Assembly: GCA_016719135.1 (NCBI GenBank)
Contig: JADKAV010000011.1
Coordinates: 1 to 64,000, forward strand
DNA from: Micrococcales bacterium
GTDB lineage: Bacteria; Actinomycetota; Actinomycetes; S36-B12; UBA10799
DNA: 64,000 nucleotides
Reading direction: 5' to 3'
In this document: positions 38,801 through 47,693 of the stretch, one piece after another
How the letters are laid out: every line of letters begins with the position of its first letter
Position numbering within the stretch: position 1 is the stretch's first letter
Program-made: the position numbers and the translations under genes
The notes under the pieces: generated by a model
Seen by the model: only the letters and a program-made list of their open reading frames with translations
The model's database searches: none
Told to the model about the DNA's origin: nothing

Positions 38801-39210
38801 GGCAGTGGTTCGCCTGCATGGTCAGCCACAACGCCGACATGCGGCTCAGAGCACCTGCAGCACCTGAGGCTCTGCGCATCCTGGCAGAACTGGTCGACAT
38901 CTACCGAGCGGGGATGAGCTCACCGCTACCCCTGCCCGCGGACTCCTCGCGCAGTTACACCAAGTGCCGCAACGACGGCTCGGACGTGCGTTCAGCGGTG
39001 TACAAGACCGGCTACCGGAGTTGGCAGCGCAACGCCAACGACCGGATGCAGCCTGAGATCGTCGCATTGTGGGGCCCCGACGCGCCCATCTCGGTCCTGC
39101 TGGAGCAGCGACCTGCCGTCGAGGAGAACTGGTTCGACGAGGACACCCGGTTCGGGATGCTCGCCCGCCGGATCTGGACTCCGATTCTGGAAGCCAGGGA
39201 GGAATTGTGA
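35896..39210 (+). CDS. recC: Exodeoxyribonuclease V subunit gamma (RecC)
   Basis: 1104 residues from GTG 35896, behind GGGGAGACGAC; close to the E. coli length of 1122. RecC is the inactive helicase-like subunit that splits the duplex and scans for Chi. Family marks are VPTPGIERFITQGLGRVLGV, NVSFPSPSVIVN, IQVHACHGPARQAEVIREAV, LTVCGLVPMRSVPHRVICLV and GMDDAVFPR. The C-terminal nuclease-like region lacks an active motif, as expected. First gene of recC-recB-recD, with the next gene starting inside its stop codon. Confidence 0.93.
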   Translation: MGLYIHRSERTDALLSGLADLLTEAPADPFTPDIVAVPTPGIERFITQGLGRVLGVSEGDSDGVCANVSFPSPSVIVNHAVARASGVEPTGDPWLPHRAVWPLVDVIDRSAAEPWCAPLAVHLGLAQGPDDERRNRRFAVASRLAGLFATYASQRPQILREWADGQDTDGAGSPVPADLAWQPMLWRALRDEIGTPSAAERLARADSILRQDPHVVDLPERLSVFGASRLPADQLQVLASLGAHREVHLWLADASPSMWAELPQATSRRRDDTSATVASHPLLRSLGRDAHELRARLRRDWPDAADEHLPGGLTAGTLLGTLQCQIRDNENPRLSQPGPLTVTQDDTSIQVHACHGPARQAEVIREAVLRLLQSDPTLEPRDILIMCPDLDVMAPLLSAAFSTPSHSLRLRIADRTPEQANDVLNSLAALLELSTGRVELSTLLDFAGRPPVRRKFGFDDDSLERLEDLTALAGVRWGLDDNTRDRFSVRLRTGTWAWGLDRLLLGAAMSEDGLALLDGVLPVDDVSSGDVDLVGRFAELVTRLQQLRDAMSQPHPVAEWVSILGGALTDLMEVGGPDAWQLPNAAGAVAALADNAVGYAASVSLSLADIRWLLAEALRGRPTRSNFRSGDLTVCGLVPMRSVPHRVICLVGMDDAVFPRISALDGDDVLARDPLIGEREPHNEDRQILLDAIMAAQDHLVITYTGADERTNEQQPPCVPLGDLLDTLDAMAVTTTAAAVRDQVLVRHPLQPFDVRNFTGGALGGPEPFSHDRAALAAARRGAEPRTPRPSLLLDGLPAWPVTQVSPQQLGEFLTSPPKAFLKTRLGMSVRGEDDPPPEQIPVSLTGLTRWQVGDRILRLLTRGESVDDVAAAEWARGHVPPGQLGAEVLGKIGREASAVAQRFKGFATGQPRQVSINLTLPDGVRVIGTVPDVYNDTIVRSTFSRAKARDDVRLWTEVLALAAAQPDRQWFACMVSHNADMRLRAPAAPEALRILAELVDIYRAGMSSPLPLPADSSRSYTKCRNDGSDVRSAVYKTGYRSWQRNANDRMQPEIVALWGPDAPISVLLEQRPAVEENWFDEDTRFGMLARRIWTPILEAREEL

Positions 39211-42200
39211 GCGCTCCCGCCGCTTTCCATCTGCTCGGTCCGCTACCCACCGGGACGACCCTGCTGGAGGCCAGCGCAGGTACGGGCAAGACGTACACCA
39301 TCGCCGCGCTGGCCACCCGCTACATCGCGCAGGGCACGGCAACGATCGACCAGATGCTCATGATCACGTTCGGACGCAGCGCGACCCGGGAACTGCGGGA
39401 GCGCGTCCGCGAGGCCCTGACGAACGCACGTGACGCCCTGCGCGACAACGCCGGCGTCAACGACCCGGTGATTGCGATGCTCGCCGCCCTGCCACCTGAC
39501 GAGAAGGCCTCGGCCGCCGAACGCCTCGCCAGGGCGGTCGCGGACTTCGATGCGGGCACCATCGCCACGACCCACCAGTTCTGCAGCCACGCCCTGTCGG
39601 GTTTGGGGATCAGGGCCGACGTCGATCCCGGTGAGGTGTTCGTCGAGAACATCTCCGACCTCGTCGATCAGGTGGTGGACGACTTCTACGTGCGCAAGTA
39701 CGGCACCGGGACGGTGACGGGCGCCCCGATCAGCTACCAGGACGCCGGTGACCTGGCGCGGCAGGCCGTGCGCGACCCGCAGGCTGCGCTCGACGCCGGC
39801 CCGGTCGAGTCGGACTCGATCCATGCGACCAGATTGGCGTTCGCGCAGGCCGTACGCGCGGAGGTGCTGCGCCGTCGCCGACGGGACCGCCTGGTGACCT
39901 TCGACGACCTCATCATCCGACTGCGGGACACACTGGCCGATCCCGCGACCGGCGAGCAGGCGTGCCGGCGGTTGCGCGAAAGCTACCGCCTGGTCCTCGT
40001 CGACGAGTTCCAGGACACCGACCCGGCCCAATGGTCGATCCTCAAGACCGCCTTCCACGGTCATCGCACCCTGATCCTCATCGGCGATCCGAAGCAGGCC
40101 ATCTACGCCTTCCGCGGGGCAGACGTTTTCAGCTATCTCGACGCCGCGGACCACGCAGATCATCGAGCGACGCTGCTCACCAACTGGCGCAGCGACCATG
40201 CCGTGGTCAGCGGGATCGAGGCTGTCGTGGGTGGCATGCAACTCGGCGATCCGCGAATCACCGTGCATCCGGTGGCCGCCGCTCATGAAAAGTCCCGACT
40301 GCACGGCGTCGGCGGACAGGCGCGGGTGCGACTGCGGACCGTGCCGACAACTGACGACAAGCCTCCCCCGGTCAATGATCTGCGCGTGGTCGTGGCTGGC
40401 GACGTCGCCGCAGACATTGTGGCCCTGCTCAGCGGTCCCGGCAGACTGCTCGGCGCAGACGGGTGTTTGCGGCCGGTCGCGCCCGGCGACATCGCGGTCC
40501 TGGTCGGCAAACACTCCCAGGCCGCACTGGTACGCGATGCTTTGGCAGCCGCCCAGGTTCCAGCGGTGGTGACGACGTCGACCAGTGTCTTCGCCACCGA
40601 CGCCGCCCGGCAATGGGCGGATCTGCTCGCGGCCATGCAGCGACCCCGGGCGACCATGCTGCGGGCGGCCGCTCTCACGGATTTCATCGGCTACACCCCT
40701 GAGGACCTCGCCCTGCGCGGTGATCACATCGACGACGACGTCGCGCTGCGCCTGCGGACGTGGGCCCAAACGCTGGAACAGGACAGCGTCGCGGAGATGG
40801 TCGCCCGGATCGAACAGGAGACGGCCCTATCGTCGCGCGTACTGTCCCAGCCCCACGGTGAGCGCCAACTCACCGACCTGCGGCATGTCGCGGGCGCGCT
40901 GCACGCCCAGCAACGCCTGACGAAAGTGGGTCTGGTGGGCCTGTCCGACTGGCTGTCCAGCCAGATCCGTCGCACGACACAATCCGATCGGGAACCGACC
41001 AGCGAACTCACCCGCCGGCTGGAATCGGACGCTGATGCCGTTCAGGTGCTGACTGTGCACGTGAGCAAGGGTTTGGAGTTCCCCGTGGTGTACGTGCCGT
41101 TCGGCTGGGACCGATTCCCGGCCAAGCCAGAAGGACCTTTGCTGTGCCATGACGCCTCGGGACGCCGGGTGCTGGATGTGCGAGGCGTCGGCGCGCCTGG
41201 ACGCGAAGACCTGCTCGCCGCGCGCGACACCGAAGAGGCTGGCGAAAGCTTGCGACTGCTCTACGTAGCGCTGACCCGCGCCAGTAGTTCCGTGGTGATG
41301 CACTGGGCCGCCACCGCGAAGAACACCGGGTGCTCACCGCTGCATCGTCTCCTGTCGGCCCGGGAAGCAGGCTCAACAGATCCCAAGCAGGCCTACAACG
41401 TGGGCCAACCGCCGGTCATAGCGTCCCCATGGGTCGCGGTGGAATCCGTGACCGGTGTGCGACCAGCGCAGTGGCAGCCGGCCCCCGTTCCGCTGCTGCC
41501 GCTGGACGTCGCGCCGTACACCCGACAGGTCGACACAGCCTGGCGGCGCACCTCATACTCCGGGTTGACCGCCTCGCTGCACGACGTCGAACGAGGTCCG
41601 GGCGGGTTCCGCGAGGACGAACCCGACGAGATCGCCGAAGAGATCTCGGTACCTCTCGATGGCCGGGCACTGGCATCGCCGTTCGCCGACCTGCCCGCCG
41701 GGGCCGCCTTCGGAACCCTCGTCCACGGCGTGCTGGAAACCGTGGACACCGACGCCGACGACCTCACCGAGGAGGTGGCCACCCGGTGCCGTGAGCGACT
41801 GGTGGCATTCCCCGTCGCCGGGGTGAATACCGATGCGCTGGCTGAGGCGCTCATGCCCGCGCTGAACACACCCCTTGGCCCCCTGGCCGGCGAACTCTCG
41901 CTGGCCGAATTCCGAACCGGCGATCGCCTCGCGGAACTCGACTTCGAACTGCCCATGGGCACAGTCGCCACGGCACGTCTGGCGGATCTGGCCGACCTCC
42001 TGCAGCAGTACCTTCGCGCCGATGATCCGCTGCACGACTATCCAGAACGACTGCGAATCCCCGCGTTGCGCGACAGCACGCTGGTCGGCTACCTCAGCGG
42101 GAGCATCGACGCGGTGTTGCGAGTACCCGGCCCGCGCTTCCTGGTCGTGGACTACAAGACCAACCTTTTGCGCGATCCGGCCCGACCGGGCGTTGAGGCA

Positions 42201-42473
42201 CTGGTCGAGGGTTACCAGCCGCCGGCACTGGCCAGGGCCATGATGGACGCTCACTATCCGCTGCAGGCCCTGCTCTACAGCGCCGCGGTGCACCGGTTCT
42301 TGAGGTGGCGGCTGCCCGGCTACGACCCGGACATCCATCTCGGTGGCGTCTTGTACCTGTTCGTGCGCGGAATGGCCGGACCGGCCAGTGGTGGCAGCGG
42401 GGTGTTCTCCTGGCAGCCTCCAGCTGCCCTGATCGTGGAACTCTCCGACCTGCTCGACGGGCGGCAGCGATGA
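39207..42473 (+). CDS. recB: Exodeoxyribonuclease V subunit beta (RecB), helicase-nuclease
   Basis: 1088 residues from GTG 39207, which overlaps the recC TGA. SF1 helicase motifs: Walker A EASAGTGKTYTIAAL (~21-35), VDEFQDTDPAQWSIL (~265), GDPKQAIYAFRGAD, LTVHVSKGLEFPVVYVP and LYVALTRASS. The C-terminal RecB nuclease has SGSIDAVLR and FLVVDYKTNLL (~970-985), so 3'-5' helicase and nuclease activity should both be intact. It acts with RecC and RecD at double-strand breaks. Confidence 0.95.
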   Translation: MSAPAAFHLLGPLPTGTTLLEASAGTGKTYTIAALATRYIAQGTATIDQMLMITFGRSATRELRERVREALTNARDALRDNAGVNDPVIAMLAALPPDEKASAAERLARAVADFDAGTIATTHQFCSHALSGLGIRADVDPGEVFVENISDLVDQVVDDFYVRKYGTGTVTGAPISYQDAGDLARQAVRDPQAALDAGPVESDSIHATRLAFAQAVRAEVLRRRRRDRLVTFDDLIIRLRDTLADPATGEQACRRLRESYRLVLVDEFQDTDPAQWSILKTAFHGHRTLILIGDPKQAIYAFRGADVFSYLDAADHADHRATLLTNWRSDHAVVSGIEAVVGGMQLGDPRITVHPVAAAHEKSRLHGVGGQARVRLRTVPTTDDKPPPVNDLRVVVAGDVAADIVALLSGPGRLLGADGCLRPVAPGDIAVLVGKHSQAALVRDALAAAQVPAVVTTSTSVFATDAARQWADLLAAMQRPRATMLRAAALTDFIGYTPEDLALRGDHIDDDVALRLRTWAQTLEQDSVAEMVARIEQETALSSRVLSQPHGERQLTDLRHVAGALHAQQRLTKVGLVGLSDWLSSQIRRTTQSDREPTSELTRRLESDADAVQVLTVHVSKGLEFPVVYVPFGWDRFPAKPEGPLLCHDASGRRVLDVRGVGAPGREDLLAARDTEEAGESLRLLYVALTRASSSVVMHWAATAKNTGCSPLHRLLSAREAGSTDPKQAYNVGQPPVIASPWVAVESVTGVRPAQWQPAPVPLLPLDVAPYTRQVDTAWRRTSYSGLTASLHDVERGPGGFREDEPDEIAEEISVPLDGRALASPFADLPAGAAFGTLVHGVLETVDTDADDLTEEVATRCRERLVAFPVAGVNTDALAEALMPALNTPLGPLAGELSLAEFRTGDRLAELDFELPMGTVATARLADLADLLQQYLRADDPLHDYPERLRIPALRDSTLVGYLSGSIDAVLRVPGPRFLVVDYKTNLLRDPARPGVEALVEGYQPPALARAMMDAHYPLQALLYSAAVHRFLRWRLPGYDPDIHLGGVLYLFVRGMAGPASGGSGVFSWQPPAALIVELSDLLDGRQR

Positions 42474-44290
42474 ACAGCCATCTGGATTTGGGCCTGCTGG
42501 AGCCGTTCCACACAGCGGGCATCCTGGACGTTCCCGACGTCCAAGTGGCTGCGGCGCTGACCCGGGTCGGCGGGCGCGCACTCACCGACCCGGACGATGC
42601 CGCGGTGGGCCTCGGGGCCGCGCTGTGCGTGCGAGCCCTGCGAGCCGGTTCGGTGTGCGTGGATCTGCGCGCCGACCCGCAGATGTGGGCACCCGATGAT
42701 GAGCAACCGGTGCCGTTGCCGTGGCCCGACCCGGACTCCTGGATATCGAGCGCGGCCGATCACCCTCTTGTGGCCCACGGGCCTGACGCCGCGATCGACC
42801 GGCCGCTGCGACTGGTCGGCGACCTGCTGTACCTGCAGCGCTACTGGCTCGACGAGCAACAGATCCGCACGTCGGTCCAGCAACGCGGCCAGGTGCCATC
42901 GGTCGATGCCGAAGAGCTCGGGCACGAACTGCGCCGATTGTTTCCCGCCCCCGGTCCCGATCGGCAGCGTCTGGCGGCGGCGACCGCCGCGCTGCGTCGG
43001 CTCGCGATCATCGCCGGTGGGCCCGGCACTGGGAAGACGACGACAGTGGCCCGGATCGTGGCTCTGCTGCGCGGCCTGGCACCTGCGACTGTCGCCTTGG
43101 CAGCACCCACCGGCAAAGCCGCCGCACGGCTGCAGGAAGCCGTGGCCACTGCGCTGCAGGGCATGGATCCGGCTGATCAGGATCGTGTGGGCCCGTTGTC
43201 CGCATCGACGCTGCATCGGCTTCTCGGCTGGCGTCCAGACTCCCGGGGCCGGTTCCGGCACGACCGAACCAATCCGCTGCCGCACGACGTGGTGATCGTC
43301 GACGAGACCTCCATGGTGTCCCTGCCGATGATGGCTCGGCTCTTGGAGGCAGTCCGTCCCGACGCCCGGCTCATCCTGGTGGGAGACCCCGATCAGCTGG
43401 CGTCCATCGACGCGGGCGCAGTGCTCGGCGACCTCGTGGGATCGCCAGCCGATGAGGCTCGCAGCGAGTTGGCAGATGCGCTGAGGCAGGTGTGCCCGGA
43501 CGACGCCGACGCAGCCGACCGGGCGGCTGCGAGCGGGGTTGTCGTCCTGGACCGCAACTACCGTTTCGCGGGCGCCATCGCAGGTCTGGCCGCAGCGATC
43601 CGGGCCGGTGACGCCGATCAGGTTCTGGAGATCCTGCAGGTCGGGCACGACGATGTGCAGTTCCTGGACCCATCCGACCCGGCCACCGCGGAACTCGTCC
43701 GGGCTGAAGTCGTGGCGCAGACCCGGCAGGTTGTCGAGACTGCGGCAGTCGGTGATGCGGCCGCGGCTGTCGCCGCCCTCGAGGCCCACCGAGTGTTGTG
43801 CGCGCACCGCCAGGGACCTTTCGGCGTCGGCCACTGGGACGACCAGATCGCAGCCTGGACCGAACACCTGATCGCGCGCAGGGCCGCCGGTGATCCGTGG
43901 TACGTGGGGCGCCCGCTGCTGGTCACCGCCAACGACTACACCGCCGACCTCTACAACGGCGACACCGGAATCGTGGTTGATGCCGGCCACGGACAGGTGC
44001 AGGCGGTGTTCGCACGGGGTGCGGTTCTCGTGCGCCATCCGGTGTCTCGTCTGGACACGGTGACGACCCTGCGCGCGATGACGATCCATCGCGGTCAAGG
44101 TAGCCAGTTCGACGCAGTCACCGGCGTTCTTCCGCCCCCGGAATCACGCTTGCTCACCCGCGAGCTCCTCTACACCGCCGTCACAAGGGCGCGCAGCCGG
44201 ATCCGCATCGTGGGAACGCAGCAGGCGGTGCGGGCAGGTGTTCAGCGGCAAGTCCGCCGGGCCAGTGGGTTGCAGGTGGCGCCGGACTGA
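42470..44290 (+). CDS. recD: Exodeoxyribonuclease V subunit alpha (RecD), 5'-3' helicase
   Basis: 606 residues from ATG 42470, overlapping the recB stop (ATGA). Walker A IIAGGPGTGKTTTVARI (~181-197), LAAPTGKAAARLQEA, STLHRLLGW, Walker B VVIVDETSMVSLPMMARLL, GDPDQLASIDAGAVLGD and LLYTAVTRAR. The late motif reads AMTIHRGQGSQFD rather than the more usual HKSQGSEF. All helicase motifs are in order. It ends the operon and meets the BASS gene tail-to-tail with 3 bp between stops. Confidence 0.94.
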   Translation: MNSHLDLGLLEPFHTAGILDVPDVQVAAALTRVGGRALTDPDDAAVGLGAALCVRALRAGSVCVDLRADPQMWAPDDEQPVPLPWPDPDSWISSAADHPLVAHGPDAAIDRPLRLVGDLLYLQRYWLDEQQIRTSVQQRGQVPSVDAEELGHELRRLFPAPGPDRQRLAAATAALRRLAIIAGGPGTGKTTTVARIVALLRGLAPATVALAAPTGKAAARLQEAVATALQGMDPADQDRVGPLSASTLHRLLGWRPDSRGRFRHDRTNPLPHDVVIVDETSMVSLPMMARLLEAVRPDARLILVGDPDQLASIDAGAVLGDLVGSPADEARSELADALRQVCPDDADAADRAAASGVVVLDRNYRFAGAIAGLAAAIRAGDADQVLEILQVGHDDVQFLDPSDPATAELVRAEVVAQTRQVVETAAVGDAAAAVAALEAHRVLCAHRQGPFGVGHWDDQIAAWTEHLIARRAAGDPWYVGRPLLVTANDYTADLYNGDTGIVVDAGHGQVQAVFARGAVLVRHPVSRLDTVTTLRAMTIHRGQGSQFDAVTGVLPPPESRLLTRELLYTAVTRARSRIRIVGTQQAVRAGVQRQVRRASGLQVAPD

Positions 44291-44293
44291 CGG

Positions 44294-45163
44294 TCACACC
44301 GGAACGACAGCCTCGGCCGCCCGATCCGCCCGCCGTTTGATCAAGAACCCGAATCCCGCGGCGATGAAGAACATCAGCACGCCGTAGATGGCCGCCGGCA
44401 GCGACATCTCAGTGCTCAGCAGCACCGATTGTGCAACGACGATCGCCAGCGTCGCATTGTGGATGCCCACCTCGAACGCGGTCGCGATCGACTCCCGCTC
44501 GGTGACCTTGAACATCCGCGGCACGAAGTAGCCGATGGTCAGGCTCAACGCGCAGAACAAGGTCGTGATCCCGGCGAGCGCCGCGAAGTTGTCGAGCAGC
44601 AGTTCCAGGTTGCTGATCACCGCACCCACGATGACCAGTGCGAGGATCACCGCCGAACCGATCCGCACTGGCTTGTCCATGCGCTGCGCGAACGCCGGGC
44701 GCCACCTGCGGATGAGCATGCCGATCAGCACCGGCAGCAGCACGATCGCGAACACCTCGACGGTCTTCTGGAACTGCAGGCCAACCCGGTCACCGTCTGG
44801 GGAGAAGAAGGCGATCGACAGGTTCACCACGATCGGCAGCGTGAACACGGCAAGCACCGAGTTGATCGCGGTGAGACTGATGTTCAGCGCGACATCCCCA
44901 CGGAACAGGTGACTGTAAAGGTTGGCCGTCGTGCCACCGGGTGAGGCCGCCAGCAGCATCATGCCGACCGCGAGGATGGGCGGCAGCCCGAACAACTGCA
45001 CGAGCCCGAAGCAGATGACCGGAAGCAGCAAGACCTGACACGCCAGGGCGATGCCCACCGCTTTCGGATGTTTGGCGACCCGCGCGAAGTCACCGGTCGT
45101 CAGGCTGAGCCCGAGGCCCAGCATGATCAGTCCGAGTGCGATGGGCAGCAGTGTGGTTTCCAT
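44294..45163 (-). CDS. Bile acid:sodium symporter (BASS) family transporter
   Basis: 289-residue inner-membrane protein with about nine helices. PIALGLIMLGLGLSLTTGDF at the N-terminus, the AASPGGTTANLYSHLFRGDV crossover segment, NISLTAINSVLAVFTLP and EVGIHNATLAIVVAQ are typical of BASS carriers, which use sodium to import organic anions. The cargo here is unknown. No obvious operon partner. Confidence 0.88.
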   Translation of the reverse strand: METTLLPIALGLIMLGLGLSLTTGDFARVAKHPKAVGIALACQVLLLPVICFGLVQLFGLPPILAVGMMLLAASPGGTTANLYSHLFRGDVALNISLTAINSVLAVFTLPIVVNLSIAFFSPDGDRVGLQFQKTVEVFAIVLLPVLIGMLIRRWRPAFAQRMDKPVRIGSAVILALVIVGAVISNLELLLDNFAALAGITTLFCALSLTIGYFVPRMFKVTERESIATAFEVGIHNATLAIVVAQSVLLSTEMSLPAAIYGVLMFFIAAGFGFLIKRRADRAAEAVVPV

Positions 45164-45320
45164 CGTGGCTCCGCGTGTGATCGGCGTCGGGGTTTGCCTG
45201 AGCGTAGTACAGTCCGACGATTCAGGCAGGAAAATTCAGGCATGAGGCGGCGCTGACGCGATGCGTTCCTCACTTCGTCATCGGGCAACCCCCGAATCTT
45301 CGTCGCTAATGGTGTCCGGC

Positions 45321-46604
45321 ATGCATAGACGCACGGCCACGGTTCTCGTGGTGGGCTTCGTGGCGATTCTGGTGGGAGCGCTGCTGGCGGCCACCGCGTG
45401 GAAGCCGTTGCAGGCCACCCCCGGCGACCCGACCGCGGGCAGTCAGGCGCCCTACGACGGCACGCTCGCGATCGAACCCACGGCCTTCTACGACCCGCCG
45501 AGCCCGTTGCCCGATGTCGCACCCGGAACCCTTCTGCGCTCCGAGGAGATCAAAGAGGTACCCGAGGGTGTGCAGGCGTGGCGCATCCTCTATATGTCCA
45601 AGGACAACCAAGGCAAGCCGATCGCGATCTCCGGCTACTACGCCGAACCCACGCGACCGCCCGCCACCGGCAACAGGTTCCCGCTGATCGCATTAGCCCA
45701 CGGAACGACCGGTGTCGGACGCAAATGCGGGATGTCGCAGGGCCCCTTCACCGAGAAGAGCCCCGGAAATGAGTACTGGCTGTTCCTCGGGGAGTCCATC
45801 GTCGACGCCGGCTACGCGATCGTGGCCACCGACTACGAGGGAATGGGGGCTCCGGGAAACACCCCGTACCTGCTGCGCAAACAGGCCTTCGATGTGCTCG
45901 ATTCCTTGCGAGCGGCGATCCACCTGGGCACCGGCTACATCGACACCGCGAACCTCGGCATGATCGGGCACAGCGAAGGCGGCTATGTCGCGCTGACCGC
46001 GGCGGACCAAGCCGCCGAGTACGCACCGGAGCTGAACCTGCGCGGGTCGGTGGTTCTGGCCCCTGGGGTGCTGCCTCCCCTGCCTGCGGCGGTGGCCACT
46101 CTCACCGGACAGACCGCCGACGAGAAGGCCAGTCCGCGTAGCGGCTACATCACGACGCTTTCGCAGTCCTGGTTGCGCAACTACCCGGAGCTGACCACGC
46201 CCGAACAGTGGTACACCGACGTCGGCATGGACGCCGTACCCCAAGCCGCGGAGCTGTGTCAGGGCGCCATGGTGGATCTGCTCAGTGACACGTTCGGCAC
46301 CTACTTCCGCACGGACCTCCCGTTGAACGTGGTGAAGATCGCGGCGCTCAATCCTCCGCTGCTCAACAAGAGCGAGGTCCCGCTGCTCATCCAGCAGGGC
46401 CTGCAGGACACCGGCGTGGTGCCGCCCGCAACCCGCGGATTGGCTGCCGAGGCCTGCCGTCTGGGTGACATCGTCGAATACCAGGAGTTCCCGGACGACG
46501 TACACCGCTCCGTGCAGTTCACCGGCCGAACCGCCTACATGGACTGGTTCGCCGATCGCTTCGCCGGTGAACCGGCCCCGAACCAATGCCGGGAGTTGCC
46601 ATGA
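45321..46604 (+). CDS. Secreted lipase (LIP/triacylglycerol lipase family, alpha/beta hydrolase)
   Basis: 427 residues. N-terminal signal or anchor MHRRTATVLVVGFVAILVGA. ALAHGTTGVGRKCGMSQ carries the oxyanion-hole region; nucleophile elbow GMIGHSEGGYVAL; acid in IQQGLQDTGVVPP; His in FPDDVHRSVQF. The LIP family of actinobacteria and fungi cleaves triacylglycerols outside the cell. ATG 45321 is preferred over 45309; neither has a strong ribosome site. Its TGA overlaps the start of the next membrane gene, so the two are coupled. Confidence 0.88.
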   Translation: MHRRTATVLVVGFVAILVGALLAATAWKPLQATPGDPTAGSQAPYDGTLAIEPTAFYDPPSPLPDVAPGTLLRSEEIKEVPEGVQAWRILYMSKDNQGKPIAISGYYAEPTRPPATGNRFPLIALAHGTTGVGRKCGMSQGPFTEKSPGNEYWLFLGESIVDAGYAIVATDYEGMGAPGNTPYLLRKQAFDVLDSLRAAIHLGTGYIDTANLGMIGHSEGGYVALTAADQAAEYAPELNLRGSVVLAPGVLPPLPAAVATLTGQTADEKASPRSGYITTLSQSWLRNYPELTTPEQWYTDVGMDAVPQAAELCQGAMVDLLSDTFGTYFRTDLPLNVVKIAALNPPLLNKSEVPLLIQQGLQDTGVVPPATRGLAAEACRLGDIVEYQEFPDDVHRSVQFTGRTAYMDWFADRFAGEPAPNQCRELP

Positions 46605-47595
46605 TCGCCGCCGTCTTTGTTGCCGTTGTTCTCGGAGTACTGGCCTGCTACTCCCTGATCGGCCGCAGCACCGTGGAACCGGGGCTTGAGTCGACCTTCC
46701 TGTTGGGCCTGGGAGCTTTGGCGGTCTCCGGCGCCGGTTTCTCGGCGATCACGTTGCCCTGGGCAGTGGGTATGGCCCTGGCCGTGGGGGTTGGCCTCTT
46801 GCTCGCCCCGCGTGTTCTCGCCTCTCCCAGAGGGCCGTTCGCAGCAGCCGTTTCGATGACTGTCGGACTGGTGATGGCCGCCGGTATCGTGCGCTGGCTG
46901 GTGCCGATCGCCGCCGACCTGGCCAGCCTCAGCAGCTGGACCCTCGCACTGGCGGTGATCGCCGCGGCTGCAACCTGGGCAGTGGGACAGAAGGGAACGT
47001 GGCTGCGGACCGCGTTCTGGGTCAGCATTGTGACTGCGGTCCTTTTCCTACTGGCGGGACTGGCGCTCGGCGCGCCCGCGACCTTGACATCGCCGTTGGT
47101 CGAGACTGACATCAACATGACCACCGGAATCGTGTGGCTGATTGCAGTGGCTTATTTCTCGATGTTGCATCCTCACCCCCGCGCTCTGCCGCCGGCGTGC
47201 TCGCGGTGGCTGGTGCATTGTTGTTCGGCCTGATCGGACTGCTCTCGCTGCTCGCCGGGGTCATGTTCTTTCCGAACACCGGACTGTTCACCGTCGTCGG
47301 CTACGCGAGCATCGGGACCGGGCTGCCGGGTGCGGTCCTGGCTGCTCTGACGCTGGTGGTCGCCACCGTCGCGCTGGGCCTGATGATGCGGGTCACCCTG
47401 GCACCGTGGCAGGGTTTCGAGGCCCCGTTCCGACGACTGAATCATCCGAGGTGGCGTGTGTCAGTCGTCGCGGGGCTGGTCGGTCTACTGTCGTTCGCTC
47501 CCGTCCCGATGTGGGTGTTGGTCGGGCTGTCGGTCGTCTTCGGTGTCGCTGCGATGATCGCGGACCGGCGCGAGATCCACGTGCGTGTCGGCTGA
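46601..47595 (+). CDS. Polytopic membrane protein of unknown function (one apparent frameshift)
   Basis: About 331 residues after correction, with some nine hydrophobic helices (VFVAVVLGVLACYSLIG, LLGLGALAVSGAGFSAITL, VLAVAGALLFGLIGLLSLLA, LVGLSVVFGVAAMIAD). The frame breaks at about 47176-47180, a C5 run; one base is missing. No family is recognised. The ATG overlaps the lipase stop, so it is probably made with the lipase; a role in its export or in the response to its products is a guess. Confidence 0.6.
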
Positions 47596-47693
47596 GGGCC
47601 ACTGCATTAGCCAAACACGCGAAATGACCCGCTAGTTACCCGATGACCCGCAAACTACGGGCTACTGGGCAACCAACGGGCCATCCCAGCCGA

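Noticed and set aside
39243..40769. Long antisense frame over recB (508 codons), and similar long frames over ppc, the aldehyde dehydrogenase and the DUF222 gene
   Set aside because: High-GC shadow frames without motifs or ribosome sites, opposite clearly conserved genes.
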